Origin: Chloroflexota bacterium
GTDB lineage: Bacteria > Chloroflexota > Anaerolineae > Anaerolineales > Villigracilaceae
Length of the DNA: 64,000 nucleotides
Assembly: GCA_016234485.1 (NCBI GenBank)
Contig: JACRBL010000055.1
Span: 62,001 to 126,000 of the forward strand
Direction: 5' to 3'
Below, one piece after another: positions 52,127-60,358 of this stretch (the stretch's first letter is position 1; every line of letters starts with the position of its first letter). The notes under the pieces are model-generated. The model made no database searches. It was given only the letters and a program-made list of their open reading frames with translations, and had not been told where the DNA came from. A program made the position numbers and the translations under genes.

Positions 52127-54418
52127 CTAGAACATTGGCTCCATTGCCATGGCGGGATGATTGTGCGCTTCCAGGAACGCGAGCAATTCATCCACGGTGG
52201 TGGCGGTGCTGGCGTCGGCGATACGGGACATGAAGTCGGGGTCGCCTTCGCGTTCGCAGACGGCTTTGAACTCATCGGCCATGGACTCTTTCAGCACCGA
52301 AGACATCCACACCACGCGCTTGAAGCCGCCGTCGGAAGAGATGAACTTGGGGCTGATGAGGTAGAACTTGCCGACGCCCATCACGCCTGGAGTCTGGAGT
52401 CCGCCGCCCGCGATGCCCGCGAGAGTCGAGAAGGTCATGCCCGCGGGAGTCATGGCGGTGTCTTCGCGCGAAAGCACCATCACGCCGTTGGATTCGGGAA
52501 TGAGCATCACGATGCACTCGAAACATCCGCACGCCGTCATCGGGTTTTCCATGATGGAATACATCGCGACTTCGTTGACCACGCCATGCGAACCCATGGC
52601 CGCGTATTCGTTCGTGCCGCTCCAGTAACCTTTTCGGTCGTCCATCAATTTGCCAAGTTTGATCGGCTGATTGGGACCCGTCGGGTTGATGCTGAAGGAG
52701 GCTTTGCAGTCCAGCCAGTTGTACGCGCCGCACAAGCCGAGGCGTTCGGGCGAAACCACACAGACGTGGTTCGGCGCGAAGGATTGACAAAGCGTGCAGG
52801 AGTAGAACTCTTCCACTTTATTGTCGGTCAAGTCCGCGAGACGTTTGTTGCGGAAGTCGTACGCGGCGCGCGCCTTGTCCAGCCATTCGGCGTGGAGCGC
52901 GGGGTCGGTGATGACTGTGACCTGCACCTTGTCCACGATCGCGCCGAAATCTTCGTGGAAGCGCGCGTGTAAAATCTTGCCGAAGTGTTCGAGGTTGAAG
53001 CCTTTATCAGCGGCCATATTCGAGACGCGGATCCAGGCAATGTCGCGTTGACCGACGTGCTGGATTCCGCTCGCGCCGTTTACGAAGTAGTGGACTTGCC
53101 GCTCAAGGACGGGTTCAAAGTCCTGTTGCATCTGCCGCCCCGCCACTTTGATGATGATGCCCAAGTCCATTGAGCCTTGCGCCGCGACCTGCGAGAAGTC
53201 GGGGCCGATCACCTCAATCTTGCCGTCGGTGACCTCGTCCAGTTTTGCCATGTGCAGGAATTCGAACGCGCGACTCTTCTTGCCGCCGAATTCCACGCGC
53301 AGATCCGCCTTGCGGACGACTTCGCCTTCGAAGGCCGAGCCGTACGGGACGGGGACATCCACGTTGGAAACTTTCACTTTGACGCCGCGCACCTCGATAC
53401 ATTTCTGGACGAGTTGTTCGGCTTTTTCCAAATCGTCCTTGCCGTCAATTTTGTTGAACGGCATCGAGACGACGTGTTCGTAAGTGGTGACGCCGGTCGG
53501 CAAAATTTCGGGGATGACCGTGTCCGCGATGACGGGGAAGCCAAAGTTGATCGCGCCCGCCGCGGCCGCGTATTTCAAATCGTCCACTTCGCCGAGGGCG
53601 AGAACGAACGCGAAGACGCGTTCCTTGTTGTACAGCAGAATCTCGCGCGACATGCCGGGCTTGAGTCCGCCAAAGGTCAGGGCCGAGCGGGTGGCGAATC
53701 CCAGCGCGTAAATGGCGCTGATCGTGTCGCGTCCGAACGGGACGGTGTAGGTGTCGTAGCCGAGTTCCACGCCTTCTTCGTTGAGTTGGTCAATGATCGA
53801 GCGGCCGTTGACGTTGCCCGAGAGGAAGGTCAGGATGTTGCGGCGTTGCAGTTCGCGCACGATCTTGACCGCCACCTCGTTTGATTTCGCGCATCCGACG
53901 ATGGCCGCGAAACCGGGCATACGTCCGTCCACAAGTTGGATGCCCCACGAGCGCAATTGGATGTCGTCAATGGGGCCGTTCAAATGTCCATCGAGAGACG
54001 CGCCATCGCCGCCGCCGTTGTCGGGGCTGGTGAACGAGGTCCCGCCCGCGAGGTGGAATCCGGGCATCGGTTCAGGCTGGAGGCCATACACGAAGCGAAC
54101 CGCCTCGATGGTTTCCGCCGCGAGCAAAGTCGCCATGCCCGAATCGAGCGTCTCGCCCAGGTAGGGAGTCCAATGCTTGCCCGCGGGGACGGGGTGAAGC
54201 ATGTTGCGCGCCTGTTCCACCACGGGTTTGAGGTCGCCAATTTTTTCGATGGAGCGGCCGGTCATACCGAGGATGGTGGGGAGGAAGTAAGCCGTGTTCG
54301 GGAACGAGACGGGGGTGTCGGGGCCTTTTTCGTGCAAGGCCTTGTTGAGCATCACTTCTGCTTCAGTCACCAGCGCGTTCGCGCCGCGGATGGCACGAGT
54401 AGCAATGTATTTTGACAT
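52127..54418 (-). CDS. acsB: Acetyl-CoA synthase catalytic subunit
   Basis: A 763-residue enzyme joining a methyl group, CO and CoA to acetyl-CoA. All A-cluster ligands are present with correct spacing: Cys541, Cys544, Cys553 and Cys563 for the [4Fe-4S] cluster and Cys630-Gly-Cys632 for the distal Ni (89 residues later, as in Moorella). The N-terminal CODH-interacting domain of the bacterial type is present, unlike the archaeal CdhC. It follows acsA on the same strand with a heptamer hairpin between. Confidence 0.96.
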   Translation of the reverse strand: MSKYIATRAIRGANALVTEAEVMLNKALHEKGPDTPVSFPNTAYFLPTILGMTGRSIEKIGDLKPVVEQARNMLHPVPAGKHWTPYLGETLDSGMATLLAAETIEAVRFVYGLQPEPMPGFHLAGGTSFTSPDNGGGDGASLDGHLNGPIDDIQLRSWGIQLVDGRMPGFAAIVGCAKSNEVAVKIVRELQRRNILTFLSGNVNGRSIIDQLNEEGVELGYDTYTVPFGRDTISAIYALGFATRSALTFGGLKPGMSREILLYNKERVFAFVLALGEVDDLKYAAAAGAINFGFPVIADTVIPEILPTGVTTYEHVVSMPFNKIDGKDDLEKAEQLVQKCIEVRGVKVKVSNVDVPVPYGSAFEGEVVRKADLRVEFGGKKSRAFEFLHMAKLDEVTDGKIEVIGPDFSQVAAQGSMDLGIIIKVAGRQMQQDFEPVLERQVHYFVNGASGIQHVGQRDIAWIRVSNMAADKGFNLEHFGKILHARFHEDFGAIVDKVQVTVITDPALHAEWLDKARAAYDFRNKRLADLTDNKVEEFYSCTLCQSFAPNHVCVVSPERLGLCGAYNWLDCKASFSINPTGPNQPIKLGKLMDDRKGYWSGTNEYAAMGSHGVVNEVAMYSIMENPMTACGCFECIVMLIPESNGVMVLSREDTAMTPAGMTFSTLAGIAGGGLQTPGVMGVGKFYLISPKFISSDGGFKRVVWMSSVLKESMADEFKAVCEREGDPDFMSRIADASTATTVDELLAFLEAHNHPAMAMEPMF

Positions 54419-54430
54419 AGGTAGTCTCCA

Positions 54431-54486
54431 CTCGAAATTCGATATTCGTTACTCGATCATCGAATATCGAATTATCGAATATCGTT
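54431..54486. repeat. Heptamer word hairpin, word ATTCGAT
   Basis: Left arm with ATTCGAT, ATTCGTT and ACTCGAT, right arm with ATCGAAT twice and TATCGAAT, ATCG, joined at GATC. It fills the acsA-acsB gap; the acsA stop (TAA, 54487-54485) lies at its end. Confidence 0.85.
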
Positions 54487-56491
54487 ATCCGTAGATCGCC
54501 TCGCGTTTAACTTCCAACGGCAGGGCTTCCAACTCGTTCATCATCGCATCGCCGCTTCGGCCGAACTTGTTTTCCTCCCACGCGGGGAGACCGAGCGCGG
54601 CGCGTTTCTTATCAATGTGCGCCAGCGTGGCTTCGATCATCTTCTTCGGCTCTGGGATAAATTCCAACTTGCCGCCATAGAGTTTCTCCCAGCCCTCGCT
54701 GATGTAATGAAGCACCTCGTCGCTGTCGTTGACGCGGTCGGGCATGCCACCCACGGGCGACGCGCCGCCGAAGATGACGTACGCGCCCGATGCGACGCAA
54801 TACGTCGCGATCGCCAGCGCCTTCTCGCTCATCCATTCGGGCGCGAGACCGACGGCGGGGATTTGGTCAATGTCGTCGCCGAGGCCGCCCTCCTCGACCA
54901 TCTGCGTCAGCACGGTCAGGATGCGCGTGTTGTCCACGCATGAGCCCATGTGGAGGACGGGCGGGATGCCGATGGTTTCGCAGATTTCGCGCAACCCGCT
55001 TCCGACCTCGGTCAGGCCGGCCTCGCCCAAAAGGAGTCCCAACTTGCCCGCGGCGATGGCGCCGCATCCCGTCTGGACGACCAGCACGTCATTCTTGAGC
55101 AATTCCTTCACGACCACGTTATGCAGGTAATCCTGCGAGGAGCGTGGATTGTTGCAACCGACGATGGCCGCCACGCCGCGGATGCGTCCCGTCATGATCG
55201 CGTCATTGAGCGGACGGAACGAAGCGCGGTACGAGCCGCCGAGCATGTAGTTGATGTATTCGTGCGAGAAGCCAGGGATGACATCTTCCTTGATTTGCGG
55301 AATACGCACCTTGGCCGACTCGCGATTCTTGAAATTATCAATCGCGACCTTCAAAATTTCTTTTGCAATGGTCAGGGCTTTGTGTTCATCGAACTCAATG
55401 TGTGTCGCCCCTTTGATCTTCACCTTCGGCGACGTGGTGATGACCTTGGTGTGGAAGTTCTGCGCCAGGCCGACGAGCGCCTGCATTACGCATTGCACGT
55501 CCACCACCATGGCCTCGACCGCGCCCGTCAAAATCGAGAGTTCCTGGTGCAGGAAATTTCCCGCCGCGGGGATTCCCTGTCGCATCAAAATTTCGTTGGC
55601 CGTACAGCAGATGCCCGAAAGTTGGATTCCCGTCGCGCCCGCCGCTTTGGCATAGTCAATGATCTCAGGCATTTGCGAAGCTGCCACCAGCATCTCGCTC
55701 ATCGAGGGTTCGTGTCCGTGGACAACCACGTTCACCATTTCCTCTTTGATCACACCGAGATTGGCCTGTCCCAAAATCGGGGCAGGGGTGCCAAACAAAA
55801 TATCGGAAATATCCGTGGCGATCATCGAGCCGCCCCAACCGTCCGCGAGACCGGTGCGGATGGCGTGATTCAAAATGTGCGCGGGGTCCTGGTCGTCGCC
55901 GATGTGGGTGCGATGCAATGCCTCCACCACTTCGCGATCCACGCCGCGCGGCCAGACGTTCTGCTCGCGCCAGATTTGCTGTCGTTTCTTGGGGGCGTTC
56001 TTCGCAGGGATAATCTCGCCGCGTTGCTGTCCGAACTGGGAAATATACAGGTCAGCAAGATCGTTGGCGACGTCTTCGGGAGCGCGTCCCTCAATCTTGA
56101 TATCGTAGCGGGAAGCCACCACGCGCAACTTCGCCACGTCGCGGATCCAGTAACCTTCGGCCTCGCCCTTGGCGGTCGCCTTGAGCAGGAAGGCCATGTC
56201 GCGGCCGTGGTCAGAGTGCGCCGCGCTACCTGCCGCGATAGCGCGGGTCAGGTTGCGCGCTTGAATGGTGTCAATCGTCGCGCCGCAGACGCCCACTTCG
56301 CCGTTCTTGGTCAGGCGGCACGGACCCATTCCGCATTGCTTACAACACATCCCCGCGCCGCCGATATTGCACGGAACCATGTTGTCGGCGCGGGTAAAAG
56401 CCGTCCCGATGCCCAACTCATCCGCGCGGATGAGCATCTGTTGCGCGGCGGGATCGGTGGTCTGATCGTTAATCTCACGTTTCTTTGGCAT
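54485..56491 (-). CDS. acsA: Carbon monoxide dehydrogenase catalytic subunit
   Basis: A 668-residue Ni-Fe-S enzyme (CooS/AcsA) reducing CO2 to CO. The B- and D-cluster cysteines are Cys41, Cys49, Cys50, Cys53, Cys58 and Cys69 (C-x7-CC-x2-C-x4-C, the [4Fe-4S] D-cluster type). The C-cluster ligands are visible as His in VVHGHEP and Cys in SGICC, VDVQC, QTGCG, HMGSC and ATYC. It stands between the HMA-like gene and acsB. No cooC ATPase gene for nickel insertion is found in the window. Confidence 0.96.
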   Translation of the reverse strand: MPKKREINDQTTDPAAQQMLIRADELGIGTAFTRADNMVPCNIGGAGMCCKQCGMGPCRLTKNGEVGVCGATIDTIQARNLTRAIAAGSAAHSDHGRDMAFLLKATAKGEAEGYWIRDVAKLRVVASRYDIKIEGRAPEDVANDLADLYISQFGQQRGEIIPAKNAPKKRQQIWREQNVWPRGVDREVVEALHRTHIGDDQDPAHILNHAIRTGLADGWGGSMIATDISDILFGTPAPILGQANLGVIKEEMVNVVVHGHEPSMSEMLVAASQMPEIIDYAKAAGATGIQLSGICCTANEILMRQGIPAAGNFLHQELSILTGAVEAMVVDVQCVMQALVGLAQNFHTKVITTSPKVKIKGATHIEFDEHKALTIAKEILKVAIDNFKNRESAKVRIPQIKEDVIPGFSHEYINYMLGGSYRASFRPLNDAIMTGRIRGVAAIVGCNNPRSSQDYLHNVVVKELLKNDVLVVQTGCGAIAAGKLGLLLGEAGLTEVGSGLREICETIGIPPVLHMGSCVDNTRILTVLTQMVEEGGLGDDIDQIPAVGLAPEWMSEKALAIATYCVASGAYVIFGGASPVGGMPDRVNDSDEVLHYISEGWEKLYGGKLEFIPEPKKMIEATLAHIDKKRAALGLPAWEENKFGRSGDAMMNELEALPLEVKREAIYG

Positions 56492-56500
56492 GATGTACCT

Positions 56501-56887
56501 CTATTCTCCGTCCATCTTCACAGCGCCTAACCCCGGGCAAGGCCAGAGCGGACGCCCGCTGTAGTCCACGCGTTGCGCGAACGAGACCGTGCTTTTCACC
56601 GTCTCGTATGTCGCGGTATGGCGGAAGACTCCATCGCCATCGCGTCTCTCCACCGCGATGCCGGTTTCCAAAAGCAATGGAATCTCGCCGAGATACCCGG
56701 CTTCCTGCAATCGCGTTTCGATCAGTTCGGCTTGAGTCTTTTCAGGATCGAAGGTCACTTCGATGGTTTGGAACGCGCTACTGGCATACACTTCACTAAC
56801 CCCTGCAATCTCGAGCAAAATGCGTCGCACCTCGCTGACGTGATGATCTCCATACAGCGCGGGCGCTTCGAACGATATGGTCCTCAT
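56501..56887 (-). CDS. HMA-fold small protein without CxxC, first gene of the acs cluster
   Basis: A 128-residue protein; ATG at 56887 follows AGGAGG. Residues 1-65 have the ferredoxin-like HMA fold pattern (HVSEVRRILLEIAGVSEVYAS, QTIEVTFDPEKTQAELIETRLQEAGY), but the metal-binding CxxC is replaced by ALYGDHH, with two His. The rest (TATYETVKSTVSFAQRVDYSGRPLWPCPG) is not recognised. It precedes acsA by 9 bases, so the two are in one operon. A role in nickel handling or CODH maturation is an inference from position and fold. Confidence 0.75.
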   Translation of the reverse strand: MRTISFEAPALYGDHHVSEVRRILLEIAGVSEVYASSAFQTIEVTFDPEKTQAELIETRLQEAGYLGEIPLLLETGIAVERRDGDGVFRHTATYETVKSTVSFAQRVDYSGRPLWPCPGLGAVKMDGE

Positions 56888-56951
56888 GAGGCCTCCTGTT
56901 GGTTTGATACAAAATTGCCTCGAACCTCTAAAGGTAGGAACCGTTTCCTTT

Positions 56952-56957
56952 ATTATA
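56952..56957 (-). promoter_or_regulatory. Likely -10 element (TATAAT) of the acs operon
   Basis: Minus-strand TATAAT 65 bases before the HMA-like ATG; the hexamer 17 bases further upstream (GTTTTC) is only a weak -35 match. Confidence 0.5.
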
Positions 56958-57070
56958 GTATTAGCCGAACGCCCGAAAACAAAGTTAAGAGTATTATCAG
57001 CGGAAAGCAGGATAAATGTACGCTTTTTCACGATAATTTGTCAGGATATATTCATCCACCGCCCATTTGT

Positions 57071-57185
57071 TTTTGCGAGGGTGATCTCCCCGAAGCAATC
57101 CCCTCTCCTCGGGCGGGGACTGCTCACCTGCCCTGGCGGGCGGCGCCAGGGTCGTCGGAAAGTGCATCCTCCTCGAAGTGACAGA
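57071..57185. repeat. REP-like element, copy 3, with an inserted TGCCCTGGC hairpin
   Basis: Begins TTTTGCGAGGGTGATC and has CCGAAGCAATCCCCTC, then CCTCGGGCGGGGACTGCT. A TGCCCTGGCGGGCGGCGCCAGGG block (57129-57151) interrupts it, and it ends CCTCCTCGAAGTGACAGA. The inserted block is the same as at 39481-39503. Confidence 0.65.
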
Positions 57186-57284
57186 ATTTACTCGGGCCTG
57201 TACGGTAGCGAAAGAGATATGAACAGGTTAACTTTTTAAAAATGAGTTGTGGGGATGAATTTTCCTCAAGCGACTGAACCCATG

Positions 57285-57290
57285 TATAAT
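57285..57290 (+). promoter_or_regulatory. TATAAT immediately upstream of the SCP/LysM start
   Basis: It ends 6 bases before the preferred ATG (57297), so transcription would begin at or near the ATG, pointing to a leaderless mRNA. Confidence 0.45.
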
Positions 57291-57296
57291 TTTTGC

Positions 57297-58289
57297 ATGA
57301 CCTTTCGACTCCGCCTCATATTCCTGGCCCTCCTCCTCGCTTCTTTTCTGGACCTTTCGCCGGCCGCGCCGGCGCGAGCCGAATCCCAGCCCCGGCCGCG
57401 CTCGGCTACCGCCTACGAATTGATAGACGCCGTCAACGCCTACCGCGGCCAAAACGGACTCGCCGCCTACGCGGTCAGTTCCATCTTGATGGGCACCGCG
57501 CAAAACCAGGCCCAATTCATGGCATCCACGGGGAGTATCTCACATGAAGGCCCCGGCGGAATTTCCTTTCCCGACCGATTGCGCGCGGCGGGATATTCTT
57601 TTGTGTTCCGCTCGGAAAATATCACCTCTGGCAGTCCCGATGCTTCGGGCTGGGATCTGGTGACTTCTTCAGGTTGGGCGGATTCTTTGCATCAACACAC
57701 CATGCTCTCGCCCGATCTCTGCGAGGTGGGAGCCGGAGTCGCTGTCAGTGGGGGAAGGGCCTACTACGTGCTGGACGCCTCCTGTCCGAGTGGAAGCGCA
57801 GGCACGGGAGCAGGCACGCCCGTCCCTGGCGCGACATCCAGCGCAGGAGGGAGAGTCGCATCCACGCAGGTCACGGTCATCCCCAACACGCCCAAACCCG
57901 ATGGTTCCATCACACACATTGTTTTGCCTGGCGAGACGTTGTGGTCCATCGCGATCACCTACAAAACCACCATCGCACAATTGAAAGCGCTCAACAACCT
58001 CGCCGATGAAACGATCTACCCCGGCGACACGCTCATCATCGCCCGCGCGGCTGATACGCCCACGCCGACCTCGACGTCCACCGAAACTCCCTTCCCGACC
58101 GCGACGCCATTTGTGTTTCGTACCGCCACCCATCCGCCCGAGGCGACGGACACGCCCATCCCGTCCGCGCCCGTGACGGGCGGAAGCGGCGTCATCGTCG
58201 TTGGCGTGATCGTGATCCTCGCGCTCGTCCTGGCCGGCGGATTCACCGCCGCAGGCGCACGTCGAAATCGTGACAAACCGCGTGAATAA
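57297..58289 (+). CDS. Secreted SCP/CAP-domain protein with LysM domain
   Basis: A 330-residue exported protein. The signal peptide (MTFRLRLIFLALLLASFL) ends near ARAES. A CAP/SCP (YkwD-like) domain follows (YELIDAVNAYRGQNGLAAY, AQNQAQFMASTGSISHEG, SENITSG). A LysM module (THIVLPGETLWSIAITYKT, GDTLIIAR) would bind peptidoglycan. A Thr/Pro-rich linker and a C-terminal membrane helix (VIVVGVIVILALVLAGGF) with a basic tail anchor it. The start at 57297 is preferred to one 48 bases upstream, which would precede the signal peptide. Confidence 0.85.
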   Translation: MTFRLRLIFLALLLASFLDLSPAAPARAESQPRPRSATAYELIDAVNAYRGQNGLAAYAVSSILMGTAQNQAQFMASTGSISHEGPGGISFPDRLRAAGYSFVFRSENITSGSPDASGWDLVTSSGWADSLHQHTMLSPDLCEVGAGVAVSGGRAYYVLDASCPSGSAGTGAGTPVPGATSSAGGRVASTQVTVIPNTPKPDGSITHIVLPGETLWSIAITYKTTIAQLKALNNLADETIYPGDTLIIARAADTPTPTSTSTETPFPTATPFVFRTATHPPEATDTPIPSAPVTGGSGVIVVGVIVILALVLAGGFTAAGARRNRDKPRE

Positions 58290-58317
58290 GTAGTACGAAT
58301 ATCCATGCTCTTTCGGC

Positions 58318-58323
58318 TATAAT
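58318..58323 (+). promoter_or_regulatory. Likely -10 element (TATAAT) of the formate/nitrite channel gene
   Basis: Consensus TATAAT 57 bases before the ATG at 58380; no clear -35 box. Confidence 0.4.
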
Positions 58324-58379
58324 TTCAACTGCCTATTGTGTAAAAATTCACAAATAAATTATGGCAACGGAGTTTTAGA

Positions 58380-59267
58380 ATGAGCGAGATTCGAATTGAT
58401 GCGTTACTCCCGGGCGAAATGGCAACCCGCGCAGAGTACCTCGGCGTCCGCAAAGCCGAAATGCCCGCCCTCACCATGTTCACGCTGGCCGTGCTGGCCG
58501 GCGCGTTCATTTCTTTGGGAGCGATCTTCGCCACCACCGTTTCAGCGGGAGGCATGTCGGTCACCGCGGCCGATGGGGCGGTAGCTTTCAATACTGGGTT
58601 GCCCTATGGCGTCACCCGTTTGTTGACGGGGCTAGTTTTTTGTCTCGGCTTGATCCTCGTCGTGGTTGGCGGAGCCGAGTTATTCACAGGCAATAACATG
58701 ATCGTGATGGCCTGGGCGAGCAAAAAGGTCAGCACCTACGCGCTTCTGCGAAACTGGGGAATCGTTTATGTTGGGAATTTTGTCGGCGCGGTCGGCACGG
58801 CTTTGCTGATGCTGGCAAGCAAGCAATATGTTTTTGGCGCAAATTCGGTCGGCGTCGCGGCGCTGAAAATTGCGGTCGGAAAAACCAGCCTCGATTTTTG
58901 GCAGGCTTTTGCGTTGGGCATCCTTTGCAACGCGCTAGTCTGCATGGCAGTCTGGCTTACTTACAGCGCGCGCAGTACAATGGACAAGATCGTCGCCATC
59001 ATCTTTCCGATCACTGCGTTCGTGGCCGCTGGTTTTGAGCATAGCATCGCGAATATGTACTTCGTTCCCTACGCGCTGTTCATCCAGATGTTCGACCCAG
59101 AGTTTGTGGCCTCGGTGGCAGAAAAAGTTCCAGGCCTCGAAAAACTGACCTGGAGCGGATTCTTCCTCAACAACCTGATCCCCGTCACCATCGGAAACAT
59201 CATCGGCGGCGCGGTGTTGGTGGCCGCTGTCTACTGGTCTGTCTTCCTCCGCAACAAGGACAAGTAA
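58380..59267 (+). CDS. Formate/nitrite transporter family channel (FocA-like)
   Basis: A 295-residue membrane protein with six hydrophobic helices and the family hallmarks GGAELFTGNNMIV, GNFVGAVG, CNALVCMAVWL, AGFEHSIANMY and NLIPVTIGNIIGGA. Family members form pentameric channels for formate, nitrite or hydrosulfide. Next to a Wood-Ljungdahl cluster, formate is the likely substrate. It has its own TATAAT and is transcribed away from the acs operon. Confidence 0.92.
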   Translation: MSEIRIDALLPGEMATRAEYLGVRKAEMPALTMFTLAVLAGAFISLGAIFATTVSAGGMSVTAADGAVAFNTGLPYGVTRLLTGLVFCLGLILVVVGGAELFTGNNMIVMAWASKKVSTYALLRNWGIVYVGNFVGAVGTALLMLASKQYVFGANSVGVAALKIAVGKTSLDFWQAFALGILCNALVCMAVWLTYSARSTMDKIVAIIFPITAFVAAGFEHSIANMYFVPYALFIQMFDPEFVASVAEKVPGLEKLTWSGFFLNNLIPVTIGNIIGGAVLVAAVYWSVFLRNKDK

Positions 59268-59347
59268 GCCGTCCTCCAATGTAGTGCGGAGTTCATTCTG
59301 TCCCTCCCCCCAAGTAGCGCCAAATTCATTCCTCAAAAGGAGAACCC

Positions 59348-59578
59348 ATGAAAGCATATGTAATGATCAAGATCCGCGCTGGCGAAGTGAAAGATGTTGT
59401 GCGCCAGCTTCGCAAAGTGGAAGGCGTGATCGAAGCCCATATGACCTTCGGTCCCTACGACGCGGTCGCCGTCGTGGAAACCCCCGACATTTCACGGCTC
59501 GGAGCCATCACCGCCTCTGCCATCCAACCCATCCCTGGCGTGGAACAAACCCTCACCTGCCTTGCGGTGGATGTGTAA
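59348..59578 (+). CDS. Stand-alone Lrp/AsnC-type RAM domain protein
   Basis: A 76-residue protein with only the ligand-binding domain of Lrp/AsnC regulators (MKAYVMIKIRAGEVKDVVRQL, VIEAHMTFGPYDAVAVVE). There is no DNA-binding domain. Such small proteins may bind amino acids and modulate partners. AAAAGGAGAACCC gives a good ribosome-binding site. Confidence 0.88.
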   Translation: MKAYVMIKIRAGEVKDVVRQLRKVEGVIEAHMTFGPYDAVAVVETPDISRLGAITASAIQPIPGVEQTLTCLAVDV

Positions 59579-59608
59579 AACTTGTTGGCGAGCAGTTGGA
59601 CTACGAGC

Positions 59609-59677
59609 CCTCAGCAGTGCAACTGCTGAGGAAACGAAACGCTACTCGAAGAGTCGGGACTTTCCGACTCTTCGAGT
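59609..59677 (+). terminator. Two back-to-back terminator-type hairpins
   Basis: CCTCAGCAGT / ACTGCTGAGG with a 3-base loop (59609-59631), then ACTCGAAGAGTCGG / CCGACTCTTCGAGT (59644-59677), both perfect. The second ends in TTTA. They separate the RAM-domain gene from the DUF3786 gene. Confidence 0.7.
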
Positions 59678-59688
59678 TTAACTGTACA

Positions 59689-60357
59689 ATGGAGCCGATG
59701 ACACCTCCCGCGCGTTTCCCGTTCAAACCCGTCGGTCACGCGATGCCCGCGCTGGAATCCCGCGTGGACGAGTTGCGCGGCCGCCTGAGCCTCCTCCCGC
59801 CAAACCTCCTCGCCGAGCGGACGGGCGCAGATTACATCGAGTTGGAACAGGGCAGGGGAGAATTTCACATCACGTTATTTTCCGTGCCGATCACGTTGAC
59901 CTATCCCGACTTCCGCGCAACCGAAAGCGCGTTGCCCGTCTTCAAGCAGGCATTGCTCATCTATTATTTTGCCCACAGCGATGGGACTCCCCCCGCGGGC
60001 GAATGGATCTCCTTTGCCGATCTCCCCGATGGACGCGTTTACTCATCCGCGTTTCAAGGCTACACGGGCGATCTCCTCGCCAAAACCTTCCTGCTCGACC
60101 TCGACGCATTTCGCGCCGCCTGCCAAAAAGCGGACGGCATCCCCGTCCCGTTTGGCGACGCGGCCTTCCGCTTCCGCGCCCTCCCTCGCGTGGACTTGCT
60201 CCTCGTCTATCACCTCGGCGACGAGGATTTCCCGTCCACCTGCAAGCTCCTCTTCGATGCGCACGCTGGACATTTTCTCCCCGCCGAAGCCTGCGCGGTG
60301 TTGGGGAGTTCGCTCGCACAAAAAGTTCTGCGGGTCAGCCAGGCGAGAATCGTTTGA
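59689..60357 (+). CDS. DUF3786 family protein
   Basis: A 222-residue soluble protein. The start is ATG at 59689 (an alternative is 59698). The pattern FHITLFSVPITLTYPDF, QALLIYYFAHSDG, GEWISFADLPDGRVY and VDLLLVYHLGDEDFPSTCKLLFD matches DUF3786, a family common in anaerobes with corrinoid or acetyl-CoA pathway genes. The function is not established. It ends one base before the next gene, so the two are co-transcribed. Confidence 0.8.
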   Translation: MEPMTPPARFPFKPVGHAMPALESRVDELRGRLSLLPPNLLAERTGADYIELEQGRGEFHITLFSVPITLTYPDFRATESALPVFKQALLIYYFAHSDGTPPAGEWISFADLPDGRVYSSAFQGYTGDLLAKTFLLDLDAFRAACQKADGIPVPFGDAAFRFRALPRVDLLLVYHLGDEDFPSTCKLLFDAHAGHFLPAEACAVLGSSLAQKVLRVSQARIV

Positions 60358-60358
60358 C

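Larger units (their letters stand above)
56888..57296. other. Divergent 409-base region between the acs cluster and the SCP/LysM gene
   Basis: Holds the acs operon leader and promoter, the third REP-like element and a TATAAT for the plus-strand gene. No gene is seen. Confidence 0.6.

Noticed and set aside
54950..56530. A 526-codon plus-strand frame opposite acsA
   Set aside because: The minus-strand frame encodes a full CO dehydrogenase with all metal ligands; the plus-strand product is Arg/His-rich and resembles nothing.
59284..59688. Long N-terminal extension of the DUF3786 gene
   Set aside because: It would overlap the RAM-domain gene out of frame and run through two perfect hairpins; homology starts after 59689.
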